Below, one piece after another: positions 1-9,089 of a stretch of 64,000 bases of DNA. The position numbers were made by a program, and so were the translations under genes. The stretch comes from Olivibacter domesticus. Its GTDB lineage: Bacteria > Bacteroidota > Bacteroidia > Sphingobacteriales > Sphingobacteriaceae. The notes below the pieces were generated by a model, which was not told where the DNA came from, did no database searches, and was given only the letters and a program-made list of their open reading frames with translations. The stretch covers positions 1,149,662 to 1,213,661 of the forward strand of contig NZ_FOAF01000001.1 in NCBI RefSeq assembly GCF_900109575.1, in the 5' to 3' direction. Numbering within the stretch: position 1 is the stretch's first letter; every line of letters begins with the position of its first letter.

Positions 1-524
1 TTTACGGCATGCACCAGATCTGGAAACTTCAAAGCATCCTGAATAAAAAACACCGGCATATTATTTCCAACCAGATCAAAATTACCCTCTTGCGTATAAA
101 ATTTTACGGCAAAGCCACGAACATCCCTTGCCAGATCGGTTGAGCCTCTTGAACCCGCCACGGTAGAGAAGCGTACAAAGACCGGTGTTTCAGTAGCAGT
201 ATCATTTAAGAAATGTGCTTTTGTAAATTTATTTAGTGGCTTATAGACTTTAAATACCCCATGTGCGGCAGAACCGCGTGCATGCACAACACGTTCCGGG
301 ATACGCTCATGATCAAAATGCGTGATCTTTTCCCGCAATATAAAATCTTCCAGGAGCGTAGCACCACGATCGCCCGCTCTGAGCGAGTTTTGATCGTCAT
401 TAATCTTGACTCCCTGATCGGTCGTCATGAATGCCCCCGTGCTGTCTTCCTTATCGGGTTCCAAATTTTCAATCTTTTTATTAGGTTGATTGGTCGCATG
501 TTTTGTTTCTTGTTGTTTAGCCAT
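1..524 (-). CDS. katE: Catalase, N-terminal part (runs off the window)
   Basis: The reverse complement starts with ATG at 522-524 and gives about 174 codons before the window edge. The translation carries the heme-catalase active-site segment [12 protein letters not shown] (distal His in VHARG), then [17 protein letters not shown] and GFAVKFYT, all diagnostic of monofunctional catalase, which splits hydrogen peroxide to water and oxygen. The N-terminal extension before the motif (about 75 residues) suggests the large-subunit, KatE/HPII-like clade, but the C-terminal domain that would prove this is outside the window. The gene begins 15 nt after the YciF-like gene on the same strand, so the two are probably co-transcribed as a stress unit. 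Confidence 0.93.
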   Translation of the reverse strand, partial: MAKQQETKHATNQPNKKIENLEPDKEDSTGAFMTTDQGVKINDDQNSLRAGDRGATLLEDFILREKITHFDHERIPERVVHARGSAAHGVFKVYKPLNKFTKAHFLNDTATETPVFVRFSTVAGSRGSTDLARDVRGFAVKFYTQEGNFDLVGNNMPVFFIQDALKFPDLVHAV

Positions 525-539
525 TGTTGTTGTTTATTA

Positions 540-1091
540 TTAGGCTTCATCAGCAGCCTGGTAGTTCACATTATTTTCTGCAACAGCTGTTAATAATTCA
601 TCAGCTGCCTTTTCTTCCTTAAGCGTTTGTTCTAAAAGACTCGCCACTTCATCCAGCCCCAGCGTAACAGCCAATTGGTAGAGACCGCCATAGGTGGCAA
701 TTTCATAATGTTCTACTTTCTGGGCAGCTAGAATAATACCCACATCGCGCGTCGCTGTTTGGGCCTCCGTACTTTCAATGATGCTTTCCCCCTCTTTAGT
801 TAATCCTTCCATAGCATCACATTTCTTTGCAATGGCCTTCTCCCCAAGCAATTCAAATACCTGTTCAAGCCGGCTCACATGTTCTATCGTTTCTTTTAAG
901 TGATTTTCGATTGCAGTAGCAAGTTCAGCAGAAGTGGACTCTTTTACCATTTTAGGTAAATTTTTTACCAAATGGTTTTCGGCCCAGTAAATGTCCATGA
1001 TGCCGTCCAAAAACAACTCGCGGAGAGCAGGTGCTGCCGTCACAGAAGTTTTTGTTTTAAATTTAGGCTCGGTGCCTGTTTCATTTTTCAT
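540..1091 (-). CDS. YciE/YciF-like ferritin-fold stress protein (DUF892)
   Basis: This 183-residue protein matches the DUF892 family. It has an opening helix with LRELFLDGIMDIYWAENHL, then repeated helices with Glu/His pairs (ENHLKETIEHVSRLEQVFE; KVEHYEIATYGG; EEKAADELL), as expected for a four-helix ferritin-like fold. Family members are associated with general, osmotic and oxidative stress, and their chemistry is poorly defined. The first about 25 residues are a polar, charged tail. Catalase follows after 15 nt, which supports a peroxide or stationary-phase role. I saw no clear promoter in the 296-nt gap upstream. That gap does contain a perfect 16-bp A/T palindrome at 1295-1310. Confidence 0.88.
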   Translation of the reverse strand: MKNETGTEPKFKTKTSVTAAPALRELFLDGIMDIYWAENHLVKNLPKMVKESTSAELATAIENHLKETIEHVSRLEQVFELLGEKAIAKKCDAMEGLTKEGESIIESTEAQTATRDVGIILAAQKVEHYEIATYGGLYQLAVTLGLDEVASLLEQTLKEEKAADELLTAVAENNVNYQAADEA

Positions 1092-1387
1092 ATCGATGGT
1101 TTTAATGATATTACCTATTAATAAGGTGAATTATATTGTTCTTGGAATCCATTATTACAACTCATGACTTATGAGTATTTTTTGTAACAATTAGTATTAC
1201 CCAACAACCCTACCGATTCATCAATACATCCAGCAGTGTGCATTTTTTATCTGTACATGTCATGTGCACAAAAAATAAGACACGGTAAGCGAATATTTTT
1301 TTAAAAAAATGATTGTAATTATAAACTTTGGCAGGCTTTTTTCTGTGTCCTATTTCGCGTATTATATACTCTCAAATTAAGTTCAAC

Positions 1388-2391
1388 TTACTGACTGGGC
1401 ACCTGGGCATTTTCATAAATCAGTCCCTCCGTTTTTAATTCTTGCCAAAAAGCCGCCGGCACTGTTCTATTTAAAGCATTTACGTTCAATTCTACCTGCT
1501 GGGGCCTGCTTGCTCCAGGAATAATAGATACAAACTCATCTGCCGCCAATACAAAATGTAAAGCAGCAGTGATGATATCTATCCCATGTTTTCTTGCTAT
1601 CAAACTGATGCGGTCTCTCTTTTCCTCAAAGCCTTTCGGTATAACATCCTTATAGTTATAACGTTTACGTCCAGAAATAAAACCTGAATTATAGCCTGCG
1701 CCCGACACCAGTTGAACACCTGCTTTCCTTACCGCGGGTAAAAGGCGGTCAACAGCATCTTCATGTTCTATAATGGAATACTGCGTTGCAGATAAACAAA
1801 TATCCGGGTCGGCCATGCTTAAACAATCGAGGATAGGCTCTATTTTGTTAACCCCCATTCCCCAAGCTTTGATAAGTCCCTGACTTCTGTAATCACTTAA
1901 TACCCTAAATGCTCCTTCAGCTGCCTGCTTCAGAAAATAAGGATAACGGTCGCCCACTTGATCCTCTGAGAGATCATGTATATATACAATATCGATATGA
2001 TCAGCCCACTTCTTTCCAAACTATCGGCTATCGCTTTTTTAACGGCATCTGCCGTGTAGCTATGTTCAAAATCATAAGGCAATGGGTCCAGCCACATGGT
2101 TGGTGGCACCTTGTTTTCCGGAACTTTACGAAAAAGCCTACCTACCTTGGTGGAGAAAACGAAATCCTCCCGGGGCTTATCTTTCAAAAATGCGCCAAAT
2201 GTTCGCTCGCTTCTCGTAAGGCCATACCAGGGCGATGTATCATAATAACGAACACCTAGATCCCAAGCCTTCTGTAAAATATACTGTGCTTCACTCTCTG
2301 ATATCTTCTCAAACGCAGTACCTATAGGTACGCCGCCTAATCCCAACTGCTCATTTAGCTGAAAAGCATTCTTTTTTATCCAAGTTTCCAT
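1388..2391 (-). pseudogene. Aldo/keto reductase (aldose/L-fucose dehydrogenase type), frameshifted
   Basis: Two overlapping minus-strand frames are halves of one aldo/keto reductase. The N-terminal half (ATG at 2389-2391) has LGLGGVPIGTAF, then AWDLGVRYYDTSPWYG with the catalytic Asp/Tyr region and FVFSTKVGR with the catalytic Lys. The C-terminal half has WGMGVN, the substrate/NADP region and SIIPGASRP near the end. They join near position 2000-2006, where SGL-DHIDIVYIHDLSEDQVGDRY is recovered only by adding one base. The reading frame is broken by a single missing base. The family oxidises aldoses such as L-fucose or reduces aldehydes with NAD(P). Either the gene is recently inactivated or this is a sequencing error, because the rest of the protein is well conserved. 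Confidence 0.88.
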
Positions 2392-2462
2392 AGTAGATTA
2401 TTATACGGTAAGAAAAACTAATTATTAGTAAGGGATTTTTAGCATGTGTTTGCCTGATGATT

Positions 2463-2675
2463 TTATTTAACCAATTTTAATGCTGTGCCTTTATGGGCCG
2501 CAATATGATCTGATTTGTCACTCTTAATTTCATACTGTGGGTGATCCTCATCAGCATGGTGTGTATAGTTTTTATATTGAAAATCACTGGTATGTATTTT
2601 AATTATTGTGCCAGAAACATGGCCTGCTTCTGAGTTCCAAGTAACATGGTCGCCTATTTTAAATTTCCGTTCCAT
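2463..2675 (-). CDS. DUF2945 / hypervirulence-associated TUDOR-domain protein
   Basis: A small 70-residue protein. I chose the ATG at 2673-2675 because MERKFKIGDHVTWNSEAGHV is the usual start of the family; the upstream in-frame residues do not look like it. The fold is a small SH3/TUDOR-like barrel: KIGDHVTWNSEAGHVSGTI, then YEIKSDKSDHIAAHKGTALKLV at the C-terminus, both typical. The biochemical function is unknown; these genes are common in stress or redox neighbourhoods of environmental bacteria. It lies 71 nt upstream of the aldo/keto reductase on the same strand and may share its promoter. Confidence 0.82.
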   Translation of the reverse strand: MERKFKIGDHVTWNSEAGHVSGTIIKIHTSDFQYKNYTHHADEDHPQYEIKSDKSDHIAAHKGTALKLVK

Positions 2676-2854
2676 TTTAGCGTTTAATAGATAACAGGCA
2701 GCATAAAATATGGTTTTGAAATCTATCAATCTAATGAAGCGTCAAAATTCCCGTAACGGGTAAGCCTACATACAAATTAAACATCGCCGAATAATAAGGT
2801 AACATGTTACAATAACATGTAAACATCTTATATATAGACTTTTTTCAAGGCGAT

Positions 2855-2862
2855 TATATTTG
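2855..2862 (+). promoter_or_regulatory. Bacteroidota -7 box upstream of the pectate-lyase-like gene
   Basis: TATATTTG matches the Bacteroidota -7 consensus TAnnTTTG and lies 82 nt before the ATG at 2944, giving a leader of about 75 nt. No good TTG -33 element sits at the usual distance, so the call is tentative. Confidence 0.4.
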
Positions 2863-2943
2863 GGCTTTAACTAATTACCGAGCCCGCGAGCTCATGGATA
2901 CCTTAATCAACAAACATAACATCAATAAACAAAATATAAACAG

Positions 2944-4551
2944 ATGAAAAGAACTGTTAAATTATCACTTTGGATTGCTGCAGCCTTAACGGTTAATTCG
3001 GCAAGTGCACAATTCCCTAAAATCACAGAAAATTATTCTGCAGATGAAAACAATGTAATGGATAGTGTGAAAAATGATTCAGAGCAAAAGTGGGAGAAAG
3101 TATCCGCCATCGTTGATGAAGACCGTAAAAAGGGCAAACATTTCATTCCCTGGGCTTCAACACCGGGCGACTTGGTTCAGGCAGAAATCCCTGCTTTCCC
3201 TGGCGCTCAAGGAGGGGGAGCCTATTCTTTTGGTGGTCGTGGAGGAAAAGTCTATGTGGTAAGCTCCCTAGCTGATAGTGGACCGGGCACACTCAGAGAA
3301 GCTTGTGAAGCTGGAGGCGCTAGAGTGGTTGTTTTCAATGTTGCAGGTATTATCAAGCTTAAAAGTCCGGTTGTTGTAAGAGCGCCTTTCATTACAATTG
3401 CCGGGCAAACCGCTCCTGGCGATGGTGTTTGTATCGCAGGAGAATCGATATGGCTCAATACACATGACGTCGTAATCCGACATATGCGTTTCCGACGTGG
3501 GGAGACCGACAAGAGCAGGCGGGATGATGCTATTGGTGGTAACCCGGTAGGAAATATCATGATTGATCACGTATCCGCAAGTTGGGGATTAGATGAAAAC
3601 ATGTCGATGTACCGACATATGTACGATCCAGAAGATGGTTCTAAAGTAGAGAAACTCCCAACGGTAAATATAACGATACAGAATTCCATTTTCTCCGAGG
3701 CCTTAAATACCTATAATCACGCCTTTGGCAGTACAATTGGTGGTTTTAACAGTACTTTTATGCGTAATATTTGGGCAAGTAATACAGCACGAAATCCATC
3801 TATTGGCATGTATGGAGATTTCACTGCCAGCAATAACGTCATTTTTAACTGGAAGTATCGCTCCATAGATGGTGGAGATTATCGTTCCATGTACAATATT
3901 TTTAACAACTATTTTAAACCCGGGCCAGCCACACCTAAAGATAGCCCTGTAGGCTTTCGGATTTTAAAAGTTCAGTCGGGACGAAATAAACTACCTCAAA
4001 AAGTTTATGGACGAGCCTATATCAACGGAAATATTATGGAAGGCAATGAGCGTGTAACAAAAAACAACTGGGATGGCGGTGTACAGGAAGAAGGAAATCC
4101 AAATGCAGATCCTTACACCGATTATATAAAAGTAACAACCCCGTTTCGACATGCACCATTTGATATTATGAGTGCGAAGGAATCCTATAGTTTCGTGTTG
4201 GCCAATGCGGGTGCAATGCTTCCTAAAAGAGACGCAGTAGACCACAGAATTGTAACACAGATCAAAAGTGGAAAGGTAAGCTATAAAGATGGAATCATAA
4301 CAGACATTAGCCAAGTAGGCGGTTACCCCGAATATAAGGGCAGCCCTTATAAAGATTCAGATAATGATGGGATGCCCGATGAATGGGAACTAAAATTTGG
4401 TTTGAATCCCAACGATGCTACCGATGCAGTTGAAGATGTAAATGGCGATGGGTATACGAACATTGAAAAGTATATTCATAACATCAACCCCGCTAAAAAA
4501 GTAAATTGGAAAGATCCCAAGAATAACTTTGACACCTTAGCACAGAAATGA
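2944..4551 (+). CDS. Secreted pectate-lyase-like polysaccharide lyase (PL1-type beta-helix)
   Basis: A 535-residue protein with a Sec signal peptide (residues 1-22, ending ASAQ). After a polar linker, FPGAQGGGAYSFGGRGGKVY begins a right-handed beta-helix typical of pectate-lyase family PL1 and its relatives. It includes TLREACEAGGARVVVFNVAG, ITIAGQTAPGDG, VIRHMRFRRG and IMIDHVSASWGLDE, the regions that form the calcium and substrate cleft. The C-terminus carries a calcium-binding stretch (DSDNDGMPDEWE, DVNGDGYTNIEKY; about residues 475-520), common in Bacteroidota lyases. Expected action is beta-elimination of (galact)uronan in the periplasm or outside the cell. No SusC/D pair is adjacent. 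It faces GH20 convergently. Confidence 0.87.
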   Translation: MKRTVKLSLWIAAALTVNSASAQFPKITENYSADENNVMDSVKNDSEQKWEKVSAIVDEDRKKGKHFIPWASTPGDLVQAEIPAFPGAQGGGAYSFGGRGGKVYVVSSLADSGPGTLREACEAGGARVVVFNVAGIIKLKSPVVVRAPFITIAGQTAPGDGVCIAGESIWLNTHDVVIRHMRFRRGETDKSRRDDAIGGNPVGNIMIDHVSASWGLDENMSMYRHMYDPEDGSKVEKLPTVNITIQNSIFSEALNTYNHAFGSTIGGFNSTFMRNIWASNTARNPSIGMYGDFTASNNVIFNWKYRSIDGGDYRSMYNIFNNYFKPGPATPKDSPVGFRILKVQSGRNKLPQKVYGRAYINGNIMEGNERVTKNNWDGGVQEEGNPNADPYTDYIKVTTPFRHAPFDIMSAKESYSFVLANAGAMLPKRDAVDHRIVTQIKSGKVSYKDGIITDISQVGGYPEYKGSPYKDSDNDGMPDEWELKFGLNPNDATDAVEDVNGDGYTNIEKYIHNINPAKKVNWKDPKNNFDTLAQK

Positions 4552-4588
4552 TTTTTTGGTTTTCCTTTGGTATAATAGGTATTGGCCT

Positions 4589-4618
4589 GGTATGGACGCG
4601 TTTCAAGCGCGCCATACC
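4589..4618. terminator. Bidirectional hairpin between convergent lyase and GH20 genes
   Basis: GGTATGG (4589-4595) pairs with CCATACC (4612-4618), and CGCG (4597-4600) with CGCG (4608-4611), leaving one bulged A and a 7-nt loop. It fills the 69-nt gap between two converging stop codons, so it probably ends transcription from both sides, although no long T run follows. Confidence 0.65.
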
Positions 4619-4620
4619 TA

Positions 4621-6249
4621 TCATCTAGTCGTCTTGTTAGCATTTTCGACCTGCACATATTTTTTACTATAATGCACATTCATTAGATCGTAACGTTTTA
4701 ACTGTTCATTTAAACGCTTTAAAAAGTCGGTATAGTTTCGCTGACTTTTTGGCGTCCATAACATTTCACTCAATGCATCTAAACGTGGAAAGAGCATATA
4801 CTCCGCTTTAGCAGGGTTGGCTACGTATTCGCTCCAGAGGTTCCCTTGTGCGCCCCATATATAGGCAGCAGCCTCTTGGTTCAAGGATTCCGGTACCGGA
4901 TCATAACGATATACATCCTCGAGTGGCAAATACCTCGCAGCAGTTAAAGAATCGTCTTTAGCAAATTGAGCATGATTAAAATATAAAAATTTTTCCGGCG
5001 TCATGATTACCTTATGCCCCTGTCGCGCGGCAGCGATCCCACCGCTTTCCCCTCGCCAGCTCATGACCACCGCGTTAGGTGCCAACCCTCCTTCCAAAAT
5101 TTCATCCCAGCCAATAATTGTTTTGCCTTTACTGTTTACAAATTTCTCAATGCGCTGTATAAAATAGCTTTGCAGCTCCTTCATGTCCTTCAAACCTTTC
5201 TTTTTAATGAAGTTTTGACAAAAAGCAGATTTACTCCACCAAATCTTCGAGCATTCATCACCACCTATGTGAATGTAAGAGGAAGGAAAAAGATCCATAA
5301 CCTCTGTCAAGACATTCTCCAGAAAACGAAAGGCACTGTCAGAAGGTACCAGTACATTGTTAAATTTGTTAAAAATACCCCATGTTTGCGCTACCTGCTT
5401 AGGTTGATTAGGGGTGGTGCTGAATTCGGGGTATGCCGCTAATACGGCGATATTGTGACCGGGCATTTCAATTTCCGGGATAATGGTTATATAACGTTCA
5501 CTCGCATAGCGGATAACCTCTTTAATCTCTTCCTGCGTATAATATCCACCATAGCGTTTGCCATCGTTGCCGGTACCCGGATATAAGCCTATAATCGTTC
5601 CGTTACGCCATGCACCTATTTCAGTTAACCTTGGATACTTTTTGATTTCGATACGCCAGCCATGATCATCTGTTAAGTGCCAGTGAAAATAATTCATCTT
5701 ATGCAAAGCCAGGTAGTCAATGTATTTTTTCACGAAAGAAACATCAAAAAAATGCCTACTTACATCTAGGTGCATACCCCGGTAAGCAAAGCGTGGATAG
5801 TCCAAAATATCTACTGCTGGTATGAGTAAGTTAACGCTTTGTTGAACGGGCAATAGCTGAATCAATGTTTGTACACCCTGAAAAACACCTTCCGGATTAG
5901 CTGCTCGGATATACACTTCTTCTTTTGAAGAGGTTAACTGATAACCCTTAAGGTCTTTAAAGATCATGGAATCAGCAGCCAAATGCAACCCATCACCATA
6001 TAAAGCAGTACTATCACTTGTGATGGGTAAGGTAAAACCATATAACTTTTGTAGATATTCATTTAAAAAATCTGCAATATGCCTTAATGCGGGATTGTTA
6101 AGGTAGATTGTCGTTTTCTCGCTTAATTGAAATGGAGCTTCCGTTAGATGCTGCTTAACCTGAACAGGTTGAGGTATAATGGCCGGTGTTTGCGCTTTTG
6201 CGAAAAGTAAAAAAGAGATAGCAAAGATTACGGTGACCAGTTTTTTCAT
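4621..6249 (-). CDS. Beta-N-acetylhexosaminidase, GH20, secreted
   Basis: A 542-residue exo-hexosaminidase with a signal peptide (residues 1-19, LLFAKAQ). Residues about 22-150 form the GH20b accessory domain (PAIIPQPVQVKQ). The catalytic TIM barrel follows (YRGMHLDVSRHFF, HWHLTDDHGWRIEIKKYP, IIPEIEMPGH). The catalytic Asp-Glu pair sits in IHIGGDECSK at about residues 331-332, and the late tryptophans (WGAQGNLWSEYV) line the sugar pocket. The enzyme removes terminal GlcNAc/GalNAc with substrate-assisted catalysis, probably in the periplasm. It stands alone: 158 nt separate it from the GH39 gene upstream on the same strand, so the two may or may not be one transcript. Confidence 0.95.
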   Translation of the reverse strand: MKKLVTVIFAISFLLFAKAQTPAIIPQPVQVKQHLTEAPFQLSEKTTIYLNNPALRHIADFLNEYLQKLYGFTLPITSDSTALYGDGLHLAADSMIFKDLKGYQLTSSKEEVYIRAANPEGVFQGVQTLIQLLPVQQSVNLLIPAVDILDYPRFAYRGMHLDVSRHFFDVSFVKKYIDYLALHKMNYFHWHLTDDHGWRIEIKKYPRLTEIGAWRNGTIIGLYPGTGNDGKRYGGYYTQEEIKEVIRYASERYITIIPEIEMPGHNIAVLAAYPEFSTTPNQPKQVAQTWGIFNKFNNVLVPSDSAFRFLENVLTEVMDLFPSSYIHIGGDECSKIWWSKSAFCQNFIKKKGLKDMKELQSYFIQRIEKFVNSKGKTIIGWDEILEGGLAPNAVVMSWRGESGGIAAARQGHKVIMTPEKFLYFNHAQFAKDDSLTAARYLPLEDVYRYDPVPESLNQEAAAYIWGAQGNLWSEYVANPAKAEYMLFPRLDALSEMLWTPKSQRNYTDFLKRLNEQLKRYDLMNVHYSKKYVQVENANKTTR

Positions 6250-6406
6250 AGCAATAGCAATATATTAGAGGCTCCTGCATCATAAGCAGCGGCTGTATTA
6301 GCGCTTTACAAATAACACTCAATCAAAAAATGGTCAATTTAAGGAAAATTGTTGTAAATGCTCTTAGGAGTAAACACTAATTATCTCGGCATGGCACGAG
6401 GCTTTG

Positions 6407-8116
6407 TCACCAATCCAGCTTGATAAACGCTACCGCCTGCCGTTTCAGTTTTAGCGGCACTACCGTTTTCCCCTCACTTATTTGGATCGTGCTGCTGGAA
6501 ACACACTTTAGTTGACCGGCCTGTTCAAGCTTCGTTATTTGTTGTTGAGTAGGTTTTTGCGGTGAACCCATTTTCTTCCATACCTCATATGAATTACTGT
6601 TCTCATCATCGATAAGATAAATGTTCAGCATTGCCTTTTTTACCGGCACGTGGTTGAGAACGACGCTAACAGTTTCTGCAGGCCCCTGTTTATCAACATC
6701 GTGATAATTCCACACCATCACGGCGGCAGATTTTTCATCTTTCGTAGCAAACGCCCCTATATCAGTTCTTTGACCACGGATACTCGAATCCAGTACTGTT
6801 TCTAAAAGATACATTCTGTCACTTTCAACTCCTATACGATCGCCTTTCATCATGCCAAACATTCTAAAAACGTTCAATACCGGTTTATCAACGCCATTGG
6901 TTGCTAGGTCACGGAAACCATAAAACCAAGGTTGGTTTTCAAATTCGAAGGACCAAGATACCGCTCCCAGAAAATTCACCTTGGCACGGTCGGCCAACAA
7001 ATATTTCCGTGCAAAAGAAGCTGCAGTATAGCTGGAATACATGGTTCCATTGCGATAGGCATTTTCCGGGTTGGTAGCCATACCACAGGCTGCGCACCCT
7101 TCAGGATCCGATTCACCAATAATTAAGGGCAAATCTTTTGTCTCCGAATAAGAAGAGGCGATGCGAAAACCAGCAGCAATATCGCGCATTTGTGGAGCCA
7201 TATTCATCACTACCCTACCATCTACCAACTGTGGCGCCCCTTTGGCGTGAAAAAGTAACGCTTCTAAAGGAGATCCTCTTTTTCCTGTGGCATAATTGGT
7301 GCCCGATATGCAGTGTTTTATAAAGTTATTCATCCACTCTGTAGCCTTCTTACCCGATGTTCCAGCTATATTGGGCCCTCCTATTTTAGCTGTTGGTAAT
7401 GCGCGCTTAACACCGTCTGCCGCATAGTCGTAAAGTTTAAAGAATTCTTCCTGACTGGCCATCCAGTAATGCCCATTAGGTTCGTTCCAAACTTCCCAAT
7501 ACCAACTTTCTACTTCCGCCTTTCCATAGCGTTCTACCGCATGTTTTACCCACTGGTAAACCAGATCACGCCATTTATTATAATCTTTTGGCGGATAAGC
7601 CCAACCTGTTATAATATCTGTATAGGGATCTCCCGGCTTCCAATGATGTCTGTAAGGTTTGGGATTATTTGAAGATAAATCTTCGGGCATAAACCCTATT
7701 TGGGCCAAGGGCTTCATCCCTCTTTGAATATAGGTATCAAAAATACTGTCGATGATGGTCCAGTCATAAACTGGGTTGCCATCTGTATCTTCGGTATAAG
7801 CATTAGTTGAACCCCATTTTAACGCCGCTTTACCATCACCGCTTACCAATAAGCTATGCGTGCGGACGTATACGGGAACCGGACTTAACTCAGCTAATTC
7901 CGAAAGGAGCTTTTTACCATCTTTCATATAGGTATAATTCGGTTCGTCATATCCGAACCATGACCATACAGGTTTCATGGGAGCTATTTTCTTTTGAAGA
8001 TCTACCTCAATGGAATTTTCAACTAACGAGGCCTGCTGTGCCTTGACACCTATACTAGCAACCGTTAAAATTAGAAGAAAGAGACATCTTAATGTCTTAT
8101 GCATATCTGTTATCAT
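6407..8116 (-). CDS. GH39-like beta-xylosidase family glycosidase, secreted
   Basis: A 569-residue protein with a signal peptide (cleavage near VKAQQ). The first ATG (8114-8116) is only about 18 nt from the predicted transcription start, so the second ATG at 8102-8104 (MHKTLRCLF) is an equally good start. The core matches family GH39: YVRTHSLL, then WYWEVWNEPNGHYW with the acid/base Glu near residue 212, and LPLIIGESDPEG with the likely nucleophile. A beta-sandwich tail follows (AAVMVWNYHDVD, VVLNHVPV). GH39 enzymes act on beta-xylosides, alpha-iduronides or related sugars; the exact substrate cannot be read from sequence. A near-perfect promoter lies directly upstream (8139-8169). Confidence 0.85.
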   Translation of the reverse strand: MITDMHKTLRCLFLLILTVASIGVKAQQASLVENSIEVDLQKKIAPMKPVWSWFGYDEPNYTYMKDGKKLLSELAELSPVPVYVRTHSLLVSGDGKAALKWGSTNAYTEDTDGNPVYDWTIIDSIFDTYIQRGMKPLAQIGFMPEDLSSNNPKPYRHHWKPGDPYTDIITGWAYPPKDYNKWRDLVYQWVKHAVERYGKAEVESWYWEVWNEPNGHYWMASQEEFFKLYDYAADGVKRALPTAKIGGPNIAGTSGKKATEWMNNFIKHCISGTNYATGKRGSPLEALLFHAKGAPQLVDGRVVMNMAPQMRDIAAGFRIASSYSETKDLPLIIGESDPEGCAACGMATNPENAYRNGTMYSSYTAASFARKYLLADRAKVNFLGAVSWSFEFENQPWFYGFRDLATNGVDKPVLNVFRMFGMMKGDRIGVESDRMYLLETVLDSSIRGQRTDIGAFATKDEKSAAVMVWNYHDVDKQGPAETVSVVLNHVPVKKAMLNIYLIDDENSNSYEVWKKMGSPQKPTQQQITKLEQAGQLKCVSSSTIQISEGKTVVPLKLKRQAVAFIKLDW

Positions 8117-8138
8117 CTTAGGTTTTTATCTGATATAC

Positions 8139-8169
8139 CAAATATAACTGTAAAAATAACATTTATCAA
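8139..8169 (-). promoter_or_regulatory. Promoter of the GH39 gene (TTG-N20-TATATTTG)
   Basis: On the minus strand, TTG (8167-8169) and TATATTTG (8139-8146) are 20 nt apart, fitting the Bacteroidota sigma-70 consensus exactly. Predicted start of transcription is near 8134, about 20-30 nt before the start codon candidates. Confidence 0.65.
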
Positions 8170-8403
8170 ACTTCTCGTAATAATCACCCTAAAAAGAGGC
8201 ATTGGAAGTCGCAATCCGCCCCTTTGTTTGACGTATATATACTAATATCTCCATAGAATTTTCTATAGCTTTGTTTCCAAGCAAGACATCCACATTTTAA
8301 TTTTGGTTTATGAATACACAAGCGTTCATAAGACAAAACAAAGTACCAAGTAAAGTGTGTATATATATAAATAAACATAGTAATAAATCTAAAAAAAACA
8401 ATC

Positions 8404-8841
8404 ATGGCAAAGATGAATCCCTATCTGAACTTTGACGGCAATGCCGAAGAAGCGTTTAATTTTTATAGATCTGTGTTTGGTGGCGAATTCGCCGGTGGCA
8501 TCATGAAAATGGGCGATTCGCCCGGCTGCGAGGGTATTACCGAAGCAGAAAAAGACCGGGTGATGCATGTAGCACTACCTATTAAAGGTGGTGATATGCT
8601 AATGGCGTCCGACACGGTGCCTTCTATGGGGCAAAAACTTGAGGCGGGCAATAGCAATTACATTTGTATCAGTCCGGAAAGTCGGGAGGAAGCAGACCAC
8701 CTCTTTCAAAATTTATCTGCAGGCGGTGAAGTAGAAATGCCCATGCAAGAGCAGTTCTGGGGCGGTTATTTTGGCAGTTTTAAAGATAAATTCGGTATAT
8801 GTTGGATGATAAATTATGATTCATCGCCAAAAACACCCTAG
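8404..8841 (+). CDS. VOC-superfamily protein, PhnB/glyoxalase-like
   Basis: A 145-residue single-domain protein of the PhnB-like branch of the vicinal oxygen chelate superfamily. NPYLNFDGNAEEAFNFYRSVFGGE is the hallmark first beta-alpha unit, followed by MHVALPIKGGDMLMASD, YICISPESREEADHLF and the closing FWGGYFGSFKDKFGICWMIN. These proteins bind small ligands or act on aldehydes; this subgroup rarely has a proven reaction. It is monocistronic, with a strong terminator immediately after it. A possible -7 box (TAGCTTTG, 8266-8273) lies 130 nt upstream. Confidence 0.9.
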   Translation: MAKMNPYLNFDGNAEEAFNFYRSVFGGEFAGGIMKMGDSPGCEGITEAEKDRVMHVALPIKGGDMLMASDTVPSMGQKLEAGNSNYICISPESREEADHLFQNLSAGGEVEMPMQEQFWGGYFGSFKDKFGICWMINYDSSPKTP

Positions 8842-8866
8842 TAAAAAACATATCCGAACTGATTAA

Positions 8867-8896
8867 GGGGGCGTGGCTAATCACGTCCCCTTTTTT
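8867..8896 (+). terminator. Intrinsic terminator after the VOC gene
   Basis: A 9-bp stem (GGGGGCGTG, 8867-8875, with CACGTCCCC, 8882-8890, one G-U pair) has the 6-nt loop GCTAAT and is followed by six T residues, a textbook rho-independent terminator. Confidence 0.9.
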
Positions 8897-9089
8897 AAGC
8901 TTAGACACATGGGATGCATTGCTTGCCATCAACATACCTTCGATGAGCTATTACCCTTCCATCTTATAATTAGTAACTAAAAAATTATTGTTTTAATTAT
9001 TTATTCCGCATTTTAAAATACTATCTTTATCAGCAATTAGACAACATCTTGTTACGGTAGCTAATCCTAAACTGTAAAGATTTCAATTA

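Noticed and set aside
1295-1310. 16-bp perfect A/T palindrome as an operator
   Set aside because: It consists only of T and A runs in AT-rich DNA, so chance is a sufficient explanation.
8184-8405. Minus-strand 73-residue reading frame
   Set aside because: Hydrophobic and low complexity, no family resemblance, and it covers the promoter region of the VOC gene.
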